From Spirosoma arboris (lineage in GTDB: Bacteria > Bacteroidota > Bacteroidia > Cytophagales > Spirosomataceae), in assembly GCF_009754945.1 (NCBI RefSeq), contig NZ_WPIN01000009.1:62001-126000 (forward strand): a stretch of 64,000 bases of DNA, in the 5' to 3' direction. The position numbers and the translations under genes were made by a program. Below the pieces are notes generated by a model. The model did no database searches and was not told the origin of the DNA. It saw nothing but the letters and a program-made list of their open reading frames with translations. Below are positions 35,253 to 43,351 of this stretch, in pieces (within the stretch, counting starts at the first letter, position 1; each line of letters begins with the position of its first letter).

Positions 35253-36806
35253 TCATTCAACAACCACACACCCATAAGCAGGCACTACAACTCGGTCATT
35301 CAAAAACGAACTGCCTGATACCGTCTCGAATGCAATGCACCGACACCAGGCTTCTCCGGGTGAAAATACTACCTCAATGAGTTTACTTGTGAGGTTATGC
35401 ACAACCAGGACATACTGTCCAGTCTGATTCCGACGGAAGAACGACACAGTACCTTTCTGACGAATACCCGTTTGTTCTAATCGGCTTAGGTTATCGTTCA
35501 GAACTGGGTGGCCGTTGCGGTAATGAATCAGGCGTTTGTAGTGATTAAATAGCGATTCGGGGTCACTTTGCTGGTCGGCCAGTGGTTTTAGGGTTCGGCT
35601 TGTGCTGTATTTCCCACGTCGCCAGTACGTGCGTTGCTTATCACGGGCACGGATGTCCCAAAGGAAAGGCTCTCTCAGATTTTCGTCGGGTTTTAGGCCT
35701 AGCATCCCAAGTTCTTCGCCGTAATAAAGATAGGGTAAGCCGGGAAGTGTCAGGAGCAGGTTAGCCGCTACCTTAAGATGATTCAGATTGCCTTTTAGCA
35801 AACTTCCAATACGGTTCTGATCATGATTTGATAGAATCAGGGCATCGATAAACTGCGGGTTAACAATACCAAATGTAGCATGGACATACGCCAGAAACTG
35901 GATTAACTCTTCCGTATCGTCTTCCTTCCGAACAATTTCTTCGATCATCAACTGTAAGTCGAAATTGAAATTTGCTTTCAGCCCACGGAAATAGGGAGCG
36001 ATACGTTCGGGACGGGTCCATACTTCGCCGACGGTGTAGGCACCTGGTTTGGCCGCTTCCACCACTCGGCCAAATTCTTCCCAGAATTCGTGATTTTTCG
36101 GCTCTTCAGATTCGCGGTATAAATGGCGGGCGGCATCCAGTCGGAACCCATCTAAACCTATCTCATTGAGCCAGTAACGGGCTATCTTGAAAAACTCGTC
36201 GCGTACGGGCTGGTAATCAAAATTCAGGTCGGGCATACCACTCCAGAACATTCCGTAGTATTGTTCAGGATAACTGGCCCCACGAACCGAATGCCAGGGG
36301 TTTCGTTCGCCAGAGTCGGCAGTGATGTCGCGGGTGGCTAGTTTCCGTGCTTTAATTTCGTCGGGTTTCAGCCATTTATAGTAATGCCAATACGGATTAT
36401 CAGGCCCTTTGGACGCTTCTCGAAACCACTTATGTTGCAGGCTGGTATGGTGCAGTACTAAGTCGATAATAACGGCAATATTGCGTTTATGAGCTTCAGC
36501 CACCAGTCGTTTGAAGTCGTCCAATGTACCGTATTCTGGGTCAATGCCGTAATAATCCGTCACATCATATTTATGGTAGCTTGGCGAAGGATTGATCGGC
36601 ATCAGCCAAATGGCCGATATGCCAAGATCGCTGAGGTAATCAAGATTATTGGTAATGCCGTTTAGATCACCGATGCCATCGCCATTGGAATCGGCAAAGG
36701 AACGAACGAAAATCTCGTAGTGTACACCCGTTTGTCCGACGGGAACTGAACTGGACTGAGTTGGCAACGAGGTTGTATTGGATTGAGCAGCGTTTGCAGA
36801 AGTCAT
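35253..36806 (-). CDS. GH13 alpha-amylase family protein
   Basis: Cytoplasmic (no signal peptide) alpha-glucan-acting enzyme of the alpha-glucosidase/trehalose-synthase-like GH13 branch. After a Ser/Thr/Gln-rich 25-residue N-terminus, the TIM barrel shows NYEI-like YEIFVRSFADSNGDGIGDLNG, IIDLVLHHTS, DGFRLDAARHL (nucleophile Asp224), TVGEVW (acid Glu261) and LSNHDQNR (Asp329). A small C-terminal beta domain ends the 517 aa. Maltose/sucrose hydrolase or trehalose synthase activity are both possible. Its start lies 15 nt after the maf stop, so the two form an operon. Confidence 0.92.
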   Translation of the reverse strand: MTSANAAQSNTTSLPTQSSSVPVGQTGVHYEIFVRSFADSNGDGIGDLNGITNNLDYLSDLGISAIWLMPINPSPSYHKYDVTDYYGIDPEYGTLDDFKRLVAEAHKRNIAVIIDLVLHHTSLQHKWFREASKGPDNPYWHYYKWLKPDEIKARKLATRDITADSGERNPWHSVRGASYPEQYYGMFWSGMPDLNFDYQPVRDEFFKIARYWLNEIGLDGFRLDAARHLYRESEEPKNHEFWEEFGRVVEAAKPGAYTVGEVWTRPERIAPYFRGLKANFNFDLQLMIEEIVRKEDDTEELIQFLAYVHATFGIVNPQFIDALILSNHDQNRIGSLLKGNLNHLKVAANLLLTLPGLPYLYYGEELGMLGLKPDENLREPFLWDIRARDKQRTYWRRGKYSTSRTLKPLADQQSDPESLFNHYKRLIHYRNGHPVLNDNLSRLEQTGIRQKGTVSFFRRNQTGQYVLVVHNLTSKLIEVVFSPGEAWCRCIAFETVSGSSFLNDRVVVPAYGCVVVE

Positions 36807-36821
36807 TCTTTACAGACTGGC

Positions 36822-37412
36822 TTAACAACTAAATAGTTTCAGGGCCTGATAAACTCGATGCGTTGGTAAGCCCATTACGGTGTAAAACGAGCCCTCCAAT
36901 CGTTCGATACCAACTAACCCAATAAAATCCTGCGCCCCATACGACCCGGCCTTGTCGAAAGGTTTACATGCTTCAATGTAATAGGCAATTTCAGGATCAG
37001 TCAACGTAGCGAACTGTACACTGGTTTCGTCGGTAAAGGAGTGAAACTGGGGCTCACCGTTAAGATCAGGTGAAAGAATGGCAACGCCCGTTCGAACGCG
37101 GTGAGTGCGCCCTGATAAAGCCTGAAGCATTCGTCGAGCATCGGCTTCATCCTGTGGCTTGTTCAGGATTTGATCGCCCAGAATAACGACTGTATCAGCA
37201 CAGAGGATAATTCGATGGCCTAAATCAGGTAGAAATTGCTCGGCTTTCTGACGAGCCAGATATTCGGCAACCTCATTCGCTGGCATGGTTTCCGGGAATA
37301 ATTCGTCAGTAGGTCGGGTTTCGATCGTGAACGAAAAACCGGCATCGGTCATCAGCTGTTTGCGTCGGGGCGATCCCGAAGCCAGCACGAGTGGATAGCG
37401 TAAGGTGAGCAT
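36822..37412 (-). CDS. maf: Maf-like nucleotide pyrophosphatase
   Basis: House-cleaning enzyme that hydrolyses dTTP/UTP and modified nucleotides. The 196 aa start with the phosphate loop LASGSPRRKQLM, followed by ILCADTVVILGDQILNKP with the catalytic Asp, and SFTDETSVQFATL and DKAGSYGAQD blocks. A longer frame reaching 37610 would overlap the divergent GNAT gene and has no family similarity in its first 66 residues; ATG 37412 starts MLTLRYPLVLASGS, as expected. Overlapping-free spacing with GH13 suggests co-transcription. Confidence 0.94.
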   Translation of the reverse strand: MLTLRYPLVLASGSPRRKQLMTDAGFSFTIETRPTDELFPETMPANEVAEYLARQKAEQFLPDLGHRIILCADTVVILGDQILNKPQDEADARRMLQALSGRTHRVRTGVAILSPDLNGEPQFHSFTDETSVQFATLTDPEIAYYIEACKPFDKAGSYGAQDFIGLVGIERLEGSFYTVMGLPTHRVYQALKLFSC

Positions 37413-37491
37413 GTAATCAGAAAGGCGAAGCGTAAAAATAAGCCAAATATGACTGTTTTTGCGTATATTGGTTGATTGCTTATTCGTAATT

Positions 37492-38013
37492 ATGACCATT
37501 CGACTCGCTACGATCTCCGATGCAACCTCGATAACTGAGCTTGCAATAACTACGATGCGTGAGGCCTTTGGGCCACCGCATAATCCCACCGAACTCGTTG
37601 AAGGATACATTCAGTCGGCCATTACTTTGCCAATTATAGAAGCCGAACTGGCTGACCAACGATCAGTCTTTTTCTTAGTCGAATCACCTGATGGAGAACC
37701 TGTTGGGTATGCGAAACTACGCCGACACGTACCTCCACGTCGAATGACTGATCGAAATGCCGTCGAAATTCAGCGAATCTATCTTTTACAGAGCCAGATT
37801 GGTCAGGGTCAGGGCCGTATCCTCATGGCACATTGTCTTGACTGGGCGCGTAGCCAGGAATATACCTCTGTTTGGCTGGGTGTGTGGGAGCGTAACGCAC
37901 GCGCTTTGGCCTTTTATGAAAAAATAGGTTTCCAGCGGTTTGGCTTTCATTATTTCCAGTTTGGGTCTGAACGCCAGCGGGACTTCTGGCTTCAGAAACA
38001 ATTAGATAATTAG
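37492..38013 (+). CDS. GNAT family N-acetyltransferase
   Basis: Acetyl-CoA-dependent acetyltransferase. About 173 aa; the acetyl-CoA loop is in QIGQGQGRILMAHCL (motif A, a Gln-rich variant of QxxGxG), preceded by the AVEIQRIYLLQ strand and followed by VWLGVWERNARALAFYEKIGFQRFG. ATG 37492 (MTIRLATISDA) matches the family start; the 11 residues from ATG 37459 do not. Divergent from maf. The substrate is unknown. Confidence 0.9.
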   Translation: MTIRLATISDATSITELAITTMREAFGPPHNPTELVEGYIQSAITLPIIEAELADQRSVFFLVESPDGEPVGYAKLRRHVPPRRMTDRNAVEIQRIYLLQSQIGQGQGRILMAHCLDWARSQEYTSVWLGVWERNARALAFYEKIGFQRFGFHYFQFGSERQRDFWLQKQLDN

Positions 38014-38168
38014 GAGGTTGGTATTTTTGCTCGTTATTTTATTGTTTTAATTAGTTTATAATTAAAGTGTTACCTGAAAATCGTTACCTATTGCAGAAGA
38101 ATCAGTTTACATTTTGTTCACTTAAACCAGTTCGCTAGCCAAGACGCTGTTATCTATTCAATTTTCCA

Positions 38169-40190
38169 ATGTACCAACTGTATTCGAACGAATGTAAATC
38201 AGTAGTTCACCAGTTTCTGGTGTGGCTGCTATTTCTTTTCGGATGCAGCCTGCCGGTGGTTGCTCAGGTCGATACCACCCAACAAACCAGGCGGGAGCAA
38301 GATCCACTCAAAAATGTACATGTAGATACGCTTCGACATATTGGCATTCCAGTTGGGCCGACAGACTCACTAACAGCGATTCATTTGACCGCCCAAACAG
38401 ATAGTATTCTGATGCACCGCGACAGTGTCTTCTATAGTCGCCTGAAAACGTCGATGTATAAACATCGGCTAACCCGACAACTCTACGATGCTGTATTTCG
38501 GGACGTTTATAACAGCCGTATCCAAACTGGCGAAGTGAGCCAGATTGAAGTGAATCCGTTTAAAATATTTGAAGGGCGTATTATCGGAGATATTTACATT
38601 CGCCGACTCGGCGTATTTGGGCAAACGGTTTATGATACCCTGCGGAAACCCGGTAACTGGATTGAGCGGGTTGGAAGTCGCGTGCATACGAATACACGTG
38701 AGCATGTTATTCGAAATTCGTATTTACTCTTCCAGCAAGGCGATGCCCTCAATCCAACTGTATTACGTGATAACGAGCGGCTATTGCGTACTACGTCGAT
38801 TTTTCATGATGCCCGGATCTTGGTGCTGCCCCGGCCTGGCAGTAAGCAGTTTGTGGACGTATATGTGATTACGCAGGATGTTTGGTCGCTATTGCCCAAT
38901 GGTGGATTTGGTGGATTTACTAATTTTAGTGTTGGCTTTGATCAGGTTAATTTTCGCGGTTTGGGTCATCAGCTTTTTGCTCAGTTTGCCTATTCTGGGA
39001 CTGATCCGCGCCAGAAAGCAGAATACCAGGCTCGCTACAAAGTACCTTTTATCGGAAAAACATTTCTAACTGCCGAGGCTGATATGCTATACCTGCGCGA
39101 CCTGAAACAGGTGGCTGTGAAGCTATATCGTCCTTTTTTAACACCAGATACCAAATACGCAGGCTCTATTGAATTAAATCACACACAGGTCAATAACAGG
39201 CTTGTTACGAGAAATGACAGTGTTTTGCTGGTACCAGTCAGTTATAACTATTCCGATGTTTGGATAGGACGGTCGTTTCGACTGTTTTACAAACAACGGG
39301 ATACGGAAGAAAAAGGCCGATCGCGGCTCGTTATAGCCCTGCGAAACACAAACTATGAGTATTTTAAACGACCCTCCGTTACTGCCGACACAAATCAGAT
39401 TTATCAGGATAGTCGTACTACTTTGTTTAGTGTAGGATTTTCCCGCCGTAAATACACCCGCGATGTACTTATTTATGGATTTGGTCGTACAGAAGACGTA
39501 CCAATAGGAGAGTCGGTGGCGGCTACTGTTGGGTTCGATAATGCTGAATTAGGTCAACGGTTTTATGCAGGGTTGAACTTTTCGCAAGGCAAGTATGTGC
39601 GCCATCTTGGTTATCTCTATGGGCTCGTCAGTCTTGGGGGTTATGTCCAGAATCATAAGATTGAACAGGGCGTTTTATCGCTTGAGTCAAACTATTTTAG
39701 TCCGCTAATGAAAACCAAGTGGGGCAATATGCGCCACTTCTTTAACACACGCTACACCGTTGGTATTGATCGATTTGACAATGAGTATATCTCATTAAGC
39801 AGTACGGGTAGTGGTGTTAATACGGATGGAATAGGCTTGAACAGTGATGCACTACGTGGTACAAATCGTTGGTTTATTAACTACGAGAATGTGCTCTTCT
39901 CACGACTCAGTCTGATCGGTTTCCGGGTTGCGTTTGTTACGTTCGTTAACCTTGGACTGATTAATTTTCCTGATAAAACCTTACTAAGTGGACCGCTTTA
40001 TCAAGGATATGGGATCGGGTTCCGTCTGCGAAATGAAAACCTGACCTTTACCAGTTTTCAGATCCGACTGGCCTATTACCCAAACATTCCGGGAAATACA
40101 CTACCGTTCCGAACCGCTTTTGAGGGCGTCCCGACCCTGCGATTTCGTGATTTTGATTTGTCCGCTCCCCAAATCATTCCTTACAGATAA
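38169..40190 (+). CDS. Outer membrane barrel protein with POTRA-like N-terminus
   Basis: A 673-aa envelope protein. The signal peptide is about residues 18-33 (FLFGCSLPVVAQ). Residues about 130-240 look like one or two POTRA modules (GRIIGDIYIRRLGVFG, LFQQGDALNPTVLRDNERLLR, DARILVLPRPGSKQFVDVYVITQD), and the remainder alternates amphipathic strands typical of an Omp85/surface-antigen barrel (NVFRGLGHQL-type FRGLGHQLFAQFAYS). The first 35 residues include an odd segment before the hydrophobic core. It is not BamA itself, which has five POTRAs; a role in envelope assembly or export is a guess. Confidence 0.75.
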   Translation: MYQLYSNECKSVVHQFLVWLLFLFGCSLPVVAQVDTTQQTRREQDPLKNVHVDTLRHIGIPVGPTDSLTAIHLTAQTDSILMHRDSVFYSRLKTSMYKHRLTRQLYDAVFRDVYNSRIQTGEVSQIEVNPFKIFEGRIIGDIYIRRLGVFGQTVYDTLRKPGNWIERVGSRVHTNTREHVIRNSYLLFQQGDALNPTVLRDNERLLRTTSIFHDARILVLPRPGSKQFVDVYVITQDVWSLLPNGGFGGFTNFSVGFDQVNFRGLGHQLFAQFAYSGTDPRQKAEYQARYKVPFIGKTFLTAEADMLYLRDLKQVAVKLYRPFLTPDTKYAGSIELNHTQVNNRLVTRNDSVLLVPVSYNYSDVWIGRSFRLFYKQRDTEEKGRSRLVIALRNTNYEYFKRPSVTADTNQIYQDSRTTLFSVGFSRRKYTRDVLIYGFGRTEDVPIGESVAATVGFDNAELGQRFYAGLNFSQGKYVRHLGYLYGLVSLGGYVQNHKIEQGVLSLESNYFSPLMKTKWGNMRHFFNTRYTVGIDRFDNEYISLSSTGSGVNTDGIGLNSDALRGTNRWFINYENVLFSRLSLIGFRVAFVTFVNLGLINFPDKTLLSGPLYQGYGIGFRLRNENLTFTSFQIRLAYYPNIPGNTLPFRTAFEGVPTLRFRDFDLSAPQIIPYR

Positions 40191-40209
40191 AAAATAGTTG
40201 CATTTAGTG

Positions 40210-40241
40210 TTGCTACATTAAATACAAATACACTATCTTTG
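40210..40241 (+). promoter_or_regulatory. Promoter of marR, near-leaderless
   Basis: TTG (40210-40212), 21 nt, TATCTTTG (40234-40241), then only 4 nt to the ATG at 40246. The -7 element is perfect. The layout is the same as that at 42834-42865. Confidence 0.65.
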
Positions 40242-40245
40242 TGGC

Positions 40246-40701
40246 ATGTCCATTGAAACTGATATCAAACAGAGCACGCCATTTAAAACGCCCTACCACC
40301 GGGTTATGGTAAATCTGATATTTACCAGCAACTGGATGGCGGCCAGCCAGATGCAGATGTTAAAACCATTTGGTTTGACATTGCAGCAGTATAACGTGCT
40401 GCGAATTTTACGCGGGCAATATCCTGAGCCAGTTAAAGTCAGTGATATTACAGAGCGAATGCTCGATAAAATGTCGAATGCATCTCGATTGGTCGACAAA
40501 TTACTTGCCAAGAAGCTTGTACTGCGTACTGAGTGTCCCAGCGACCGTCGTGCGGTTGATGTTGTCATTACAGAGAAGGGGCTGGCCTTGTTGGATCAGT
40601 TAGATGTTTACCAGACGGAGTGGTCAGATAGACAACGAAGCAAACTGACTGAAGAAGAGGCTATTTACCTTAGCCAGTTGCTTGATAGAATCCGGGCCTA
40701 A
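40246..40701 (+). CDS. MarR family transcriptional regulator
   Basis: Dimeric winged-helix regulator, usually an effector-released repressor of neighbouring genes. The 151 aa contain the MarR fold: helix 2 LTLQQYNVLRILRG, recognition region KVSDITERMLDKMSNASRLVDKLLAKKLV with wing CPSDRRAVDVVITEKGLALLDQ. YceI lies 46 nt downstream and is the most likely co-transcribed or regulated gene. Its own promoter at 40210-40241 leaves almost no leader. Confidence 0.93.
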   Translation: MSIETDIKQSTPFKTPYHRVMVNLIFTSNWMAASQMQMLKPFGLTLQQYNVLRILRGQYPEPVKVSDITERMLDKMSNASRLVDKLLAKKLVLRTECPSDRRAVDVVITEKGLALLDQLDVYQTEWSDRQRSKLTEEEAIYLSQLLDRIRA

Positions 40702-40747
40702 TTATTTTATTTCTTACGCATAAATTAAATTAACTGTTTACATACCA

Positions 40748-41314
40748 ATGAAAAAAGCAACTTTATTTGCTGCCCTGTTATTCTCATCTGTAGGCGCTTT
40801 CGCTCAGAGCTGGTCTCTAGATAAAGCACACTCTAATTTAGGCTTCACCGTAACACACATGATGTTATCGGAAGTTGATGGGAAGTTTCAGAATTTCGAC
40901 GTAAAAATGACATCGGCGAAAGACGATTTCACAGATGCTCAAATTGATTTAACTGCCGACGTAAATAGCATTAACACGAGCCAGGAAAAGCGTGATGGCC
41001 ACCTGAAAAGCGCTGATTTTTTCGATGCTGCCAAGTATCCAACTCTAGCGTTCAAAAGCAAGTCGGTAACTAAGGTGTCTGGTAACAAATACAAAGTGGC
41101 GGGCGACCTAACGATGCACGGTGTAACGAAACCCGTAACACTTGATGCAGTTCTCAAAGGACCGGTTACGAACCCACAGAACAAGAAAACCTTAGCTGGT
41201 TTTACGGTAACAGGTGAAGTGAAACGTGCTGATTTTACACTGGGTAGCGTTCCTGCTGCTGTTGTAAGTGATGAAATCACGATTCGCGCTTCTGGAGAGC
41301 TTGTAAAAAACTAA
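40748..41314 (+). CDS. YceI-family periplasmic protein
   Basis: Periplasmic lipocalin-like protein that binds a polyisoprenoid in characterised homologues. The signal peptide ends at GAFAQ (residue 20). The mature chain has the family repeats WSLDKAHSNLGFTVTHMMLSEVDGKF, FFDAAKYPTLAFKSKSV, YKVAGDLTMHGVTKPVTLDAVLKG and VKRADFTLGSVPAAVVSDEITI. The 188 aa are complete. Downstream of marR on the same strand and ended by a strong terminator; the MarR-YceI pairing is common in Bacteroidota. Confidence 0.95.
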   Translation: MKKATLFAALLFSSVGAFAQSWSLDKAHSNLGFTVTHMMLSEVDGKFQNFDVKMTSAKDDFTDAQIDLTADVNSINTSQEKRDGHLKSADFFDAAKYPTLAFKSKSVTKVSGNKYKVAGDLTMHGVTKPVTLDAVLKGPVTNPQNKKTLAGFTVTGEVKRADFTLGSVPAAVVSDEITIRASGELVKN

Positions 41315-41335
41315 GCAATCAACAAACTCATATTG

Positions 41336-41369
41336 ATCCCCGATGCCTACTGGTGTCGGGGATTTTTTT
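41336..41369 (+). terminator. Intrinsic terminator after yceI
   Basis: ATCCCCGA (41336-41343) pairs with 41356-41363, extended by G-T pairs, followed by seven T. Standard Rho-independent form. Confidence 0.85.
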
Positions 41370-41425
41370 GTGTTAATTGCCCAATAACTCGGGAAGTGAT
41401 TTGATAGTACCTACTTACAGAACCG

Positions 41426-41869
41426 TTAGACAAATGCTGGAAAATCGTCCATAAAATGCACTTCGGCAGTGTCGTGGTTTATACAGCAGCAATAGTGCGT
41501 TAAGCCGTTGGAGATAACTACATAAGGCGCCCGATGAACGTGATTATAGCGGGCAATCTGGTCGAAAACCGTCTGCGTCAGCGTAATATGTGGGGCCTTA
41601 CACTCGACTACTAAAAATGGCTGTCCCTGCCGATCAAAAACAACGACATCCGTTCGTTTCTGAGTCTGATTCAGAGTGAGTCCTCCTTCGGATCGTATGA
41701 GCGCTTTGGGGTATGCGTAGTGCGTTAGTAACAGGTTCACAATATGCTGGCGAACCCACTCTTCGGGCGACAACCGAACGTACTTCCGGCGTAATAAGTC
41801 AAAAATATATGGTTTTCCTTCGACTTGTTTAGTTTTGTAGTCAAAAGGAGGGAGGTTCAAGTCAACCAT
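41426..41869 (-). CDS. Orphan type I restriction HsdR N-terminal-like nuclease domain protein
   Basis: A 147-aa protein with only the HsdR_N fold. Residues 65-92 carry the PD-(D/E)XK core: Asp74 in RTDVVVFDR, and Glu89-Cys-Lys91 in VVECKAP. It has neither the helicase domain nor any methylase or specificity gene nearby, so it is not a restriction system. Such single-domain proteins are widespread in Bacteroidota, and their role is unknown. Divergent from the AMP nucleosidase gene across a palindrome. Confidence 0.88.
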   Translation of the reverse strand: MVDLNLPPFDYKTKQVEGKPYIFDLLRRKYVRLSPEEWVRQHIVNLLLTHYAYPKALIRSEGGLTLNQTQKRTDVVVFDRQGQPFLVVECKAPHITLTQTVFDQIARYNHVHRAPYVVISNGLTHYCCCINHDTAEVHFMDDFPAFV

Positions 41870-41880
41870 ACTTCAAAGAT

Positions 41881-41966
41881 AAAGAGCGAAAGAGTGAATG
41901 AGCGAAAGAATGGAAAAAACTCGCGCCAACTGTTCGCTCTTTCACACATTCACTCTTTCGCTCTTT
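41881..41966. repeat. 20-bp perfect inverted repeat between divergent genes
   Basis: AAAGAGCGAAAGAGTGAATG (41881-41900) pairs exactly with 41947-41966, and further GAAAGA words pair imperfectly inside. It lies between two divergent genes, ends 4 nt before the AMP nucleosidase ATG and starts 12 nt from the start of the HsdR_N gene, so it cannot be their terminator. Confidence 0.85.
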
Positions 41967-41969
41967 AAA

Positions 41970-42740
41970 ATGAAAACAAAAGAAGAAATCGTTCAGAACT
42001 GGCTGCCACGCTACACAGGCACGCCCATCGAGCAATTCGGTGAATATATTTTGCTAACTAATTTTATTAACTACGTTGAATTGTTTGCCAAGAAATTTGA
42101 TGTAGAGATTTTTGGCATCGGACGGGCCATGCAAACCGCTACGGCCAACAATATTACCATTATCAATTTCGGAATGGGTAGTGCTATGGCGGCTACCGTT
42201 ATGGATTTACTCTCGGCAGTTGAGCCGAAAGCCGTTCTGTTTTTAGGCAAATGTGGTGGCTTGAAAAAAACGCAGATTGGCGATTTAGTACTACCAATCG
42301 CTGCCATCCGGGGTGAAGGTACCAGTAACGACTACATGCGCCCCGAAATTCCGGCGCTACCTTCTTTTAGACTACAGCGAGCTGTTTCATCGACGATTAA
42401 AAAATATGAGCTGGACTATTGGACTGGTACGGTTTATACAACCAACCGACGTATCTGGGAACACGACGAGCAATTTAAGGACTATCTACGCGAACTCCGT
42501 ACTATGGCCATCGACATGGAAACAGCTACGATTTTCACGGTAGGTTTCGTCAATTCTATTCCGCATGGTGCACTATTGCTCGTATCTGATAACCCACTGG
42601 TACCCGAAGGCGTTAAAACCGAAGAGAGCGACAAGAAAGTAACAGGTCAGTTTGTTAATGTTCACCTGGACATTGGCATCGATGCCCTTCTCGAACTCGA
42701 ATCCTCTGGTGACTCAGTCAAACATTTAAGGTTTGAATAA
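41970..42740 (+). CDS. amn: AMP nucleosidase / purine-nucleoside phosphorylase family
   Basis: Cleaves AMP to adenine and ribose 5-phosphate, or acts on related nucleosides. The 256 aa form a PNP/UDP-family domain: INFGMGSAMAATVMDLL, VLFLGKCGGL, YMRPEIPALPS, and the catalytic-site region AIDMETATIF followed by LLLVSDNPLVPEG. The extended frame to 41898 begins inside a palindrome and reads KTRANCSLFHTF, unlike the family, so ATG 41970 (MKTKEEIVQNW) was chosen. It is the short Bacteroidota form without the N-terminal domain of E. coli Amn. Confidence 0.92.
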   Translation: MKTKEEIVQNWLPRYTGTPIEQFGEYILLTNFINYVELFAKKFDVEIFGIGRAMQTATANNITIINFGMGSAMAATVMDLLSAVEPKAVLFLGKCGGLKKTQIGDLVLPIAAIRGEGTSNDYMRPEIPALPSFRLQRAVSSTIKKYELDYWTGTVYTTNRRIWEHDEQFKDYLRELRTMAIDMETATIFTVGFVNSIPHGALLLVSDNPLVPEGVKTEESDKKVTGQFVNVHLDIGIDALLELESSGDSVKHLRFE

Positions 42741-42833
42741 CTGACGATTAACACACTATTATTGCTTTAGATTTGGGCAGATAATTTAGAAATAAGCAGC
42801 TCTTTTATCGAGTAACCTAACTTGGTTAATTAG

Positions 42834-42865
42834 TTGAAAAAATAAAGCTATATCTGTTATCTTTG
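42834..42865 (+). promoter_or_regulatory. Promoter of the coiled-coil gene, near-leaderless
   Basis: TTG (42834-42836), 21 nt, TATCTTTG (42858-42865), 4 nt, ATG (42870). It matches the marR promoter in every spacing and in the whole -7 octamer. Confidence 0.65.
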
Positions 42866-42869
42866 CTTT

Positions 42870-43271
42870 ATGACACCTGACCGCAGACTTGACCAACTAG
42901 AGCCATTAATGGCTGACTCACTTCAAAAAATTGACCGGCTTATCGAAGGTCAGGGACAGATTCTAGAAATAGCTACCCGCGCCGACCAGAAAGCAGATAC
43001 TACGGCGAAAGGATTAGCCAATCTTACTATAAAAGTCAATGGTATAGCCGATAAGGTCGATCTGTTGGCTAATGACCAAACTGAATTTCGACAAGAAGTG
43101 CGCCAGGAGTTTCAGGAGATACGCCAAGAATTTGGTCAAAAATTTGACCAGGTCAACCAAAAATTCGAACAAGTCAATCAAAAGATTGATACTGAAATAG
43201 GTGGCCTACGACAGGAAATAAATCAACGATTTGATAAACTTGTGACGCTTATTCAGGATCGCCTAAAGTAG
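42870..43271 (+). CDS. Coiled-coil protein of unknown function
   Basis: A 133-aa soluble protein predicted to be almost entirely coiled coil. After a short N-terminus (MTPDRRLDQLEPLM) the sequence shows heptad patterns and, from about residue 70, a degenerate 7-11-residue repeat (FRQEVRQEFQEIRQEFG, KFDQVNQKFEQVNQKID), rich in Q, E and F. No TM helix or signal. Similar short Bacteroidota proteins have no assigned role. Own near-leaderless promoter; convergent with the TPR gene. Confidence 0.7.
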   Translation: MTPDRRLDQLEPLMADSLQKIDRLIEGQGQILEIATRADQKADTTAKGLANLTIKVNGIADKVDLLANDQTEFRQEVRQEFQEIRQEFGQKFDQVNQKFEQVNQKIDTEIGGLRQEINQRFDKLVTLIQDRLK

Positions 43272-43290
43272 ATAGAATTTAAACTAACAA

Positions 43291-43328
43291 TCAAAAGGGC
43301 TGACGTATTAATGCGCCAGCCCTTTTGA
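43291..43328. terminator. Bidirectional hairpin between the coiled-coil and TPR genes
   Basis: TCAAAAGGGCTG (43291-43302) pairs exactly with 43317-43328 over 14 nt; both flanks run A- or T-rich, so it can serve both convergent genes. Confidence 0.75.
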
Positions 43329-43351
43329 TGTCTTATGGTCAATTTCTTTAG

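Noticed and set aside
37413..37610. 66-residue N-terminal extension of Maf
   Set aside because: It overlaps the divergent GNAT gene, has no similarity to the Maf fold and lies before the typical MLTLRYPLVLASGS start.
41426..41869. Type I restriction-modification locus
   Set aside because: Only an HsdR N-terminal domain is present; there is no helicase, HsdM or HsdS gene nearby.
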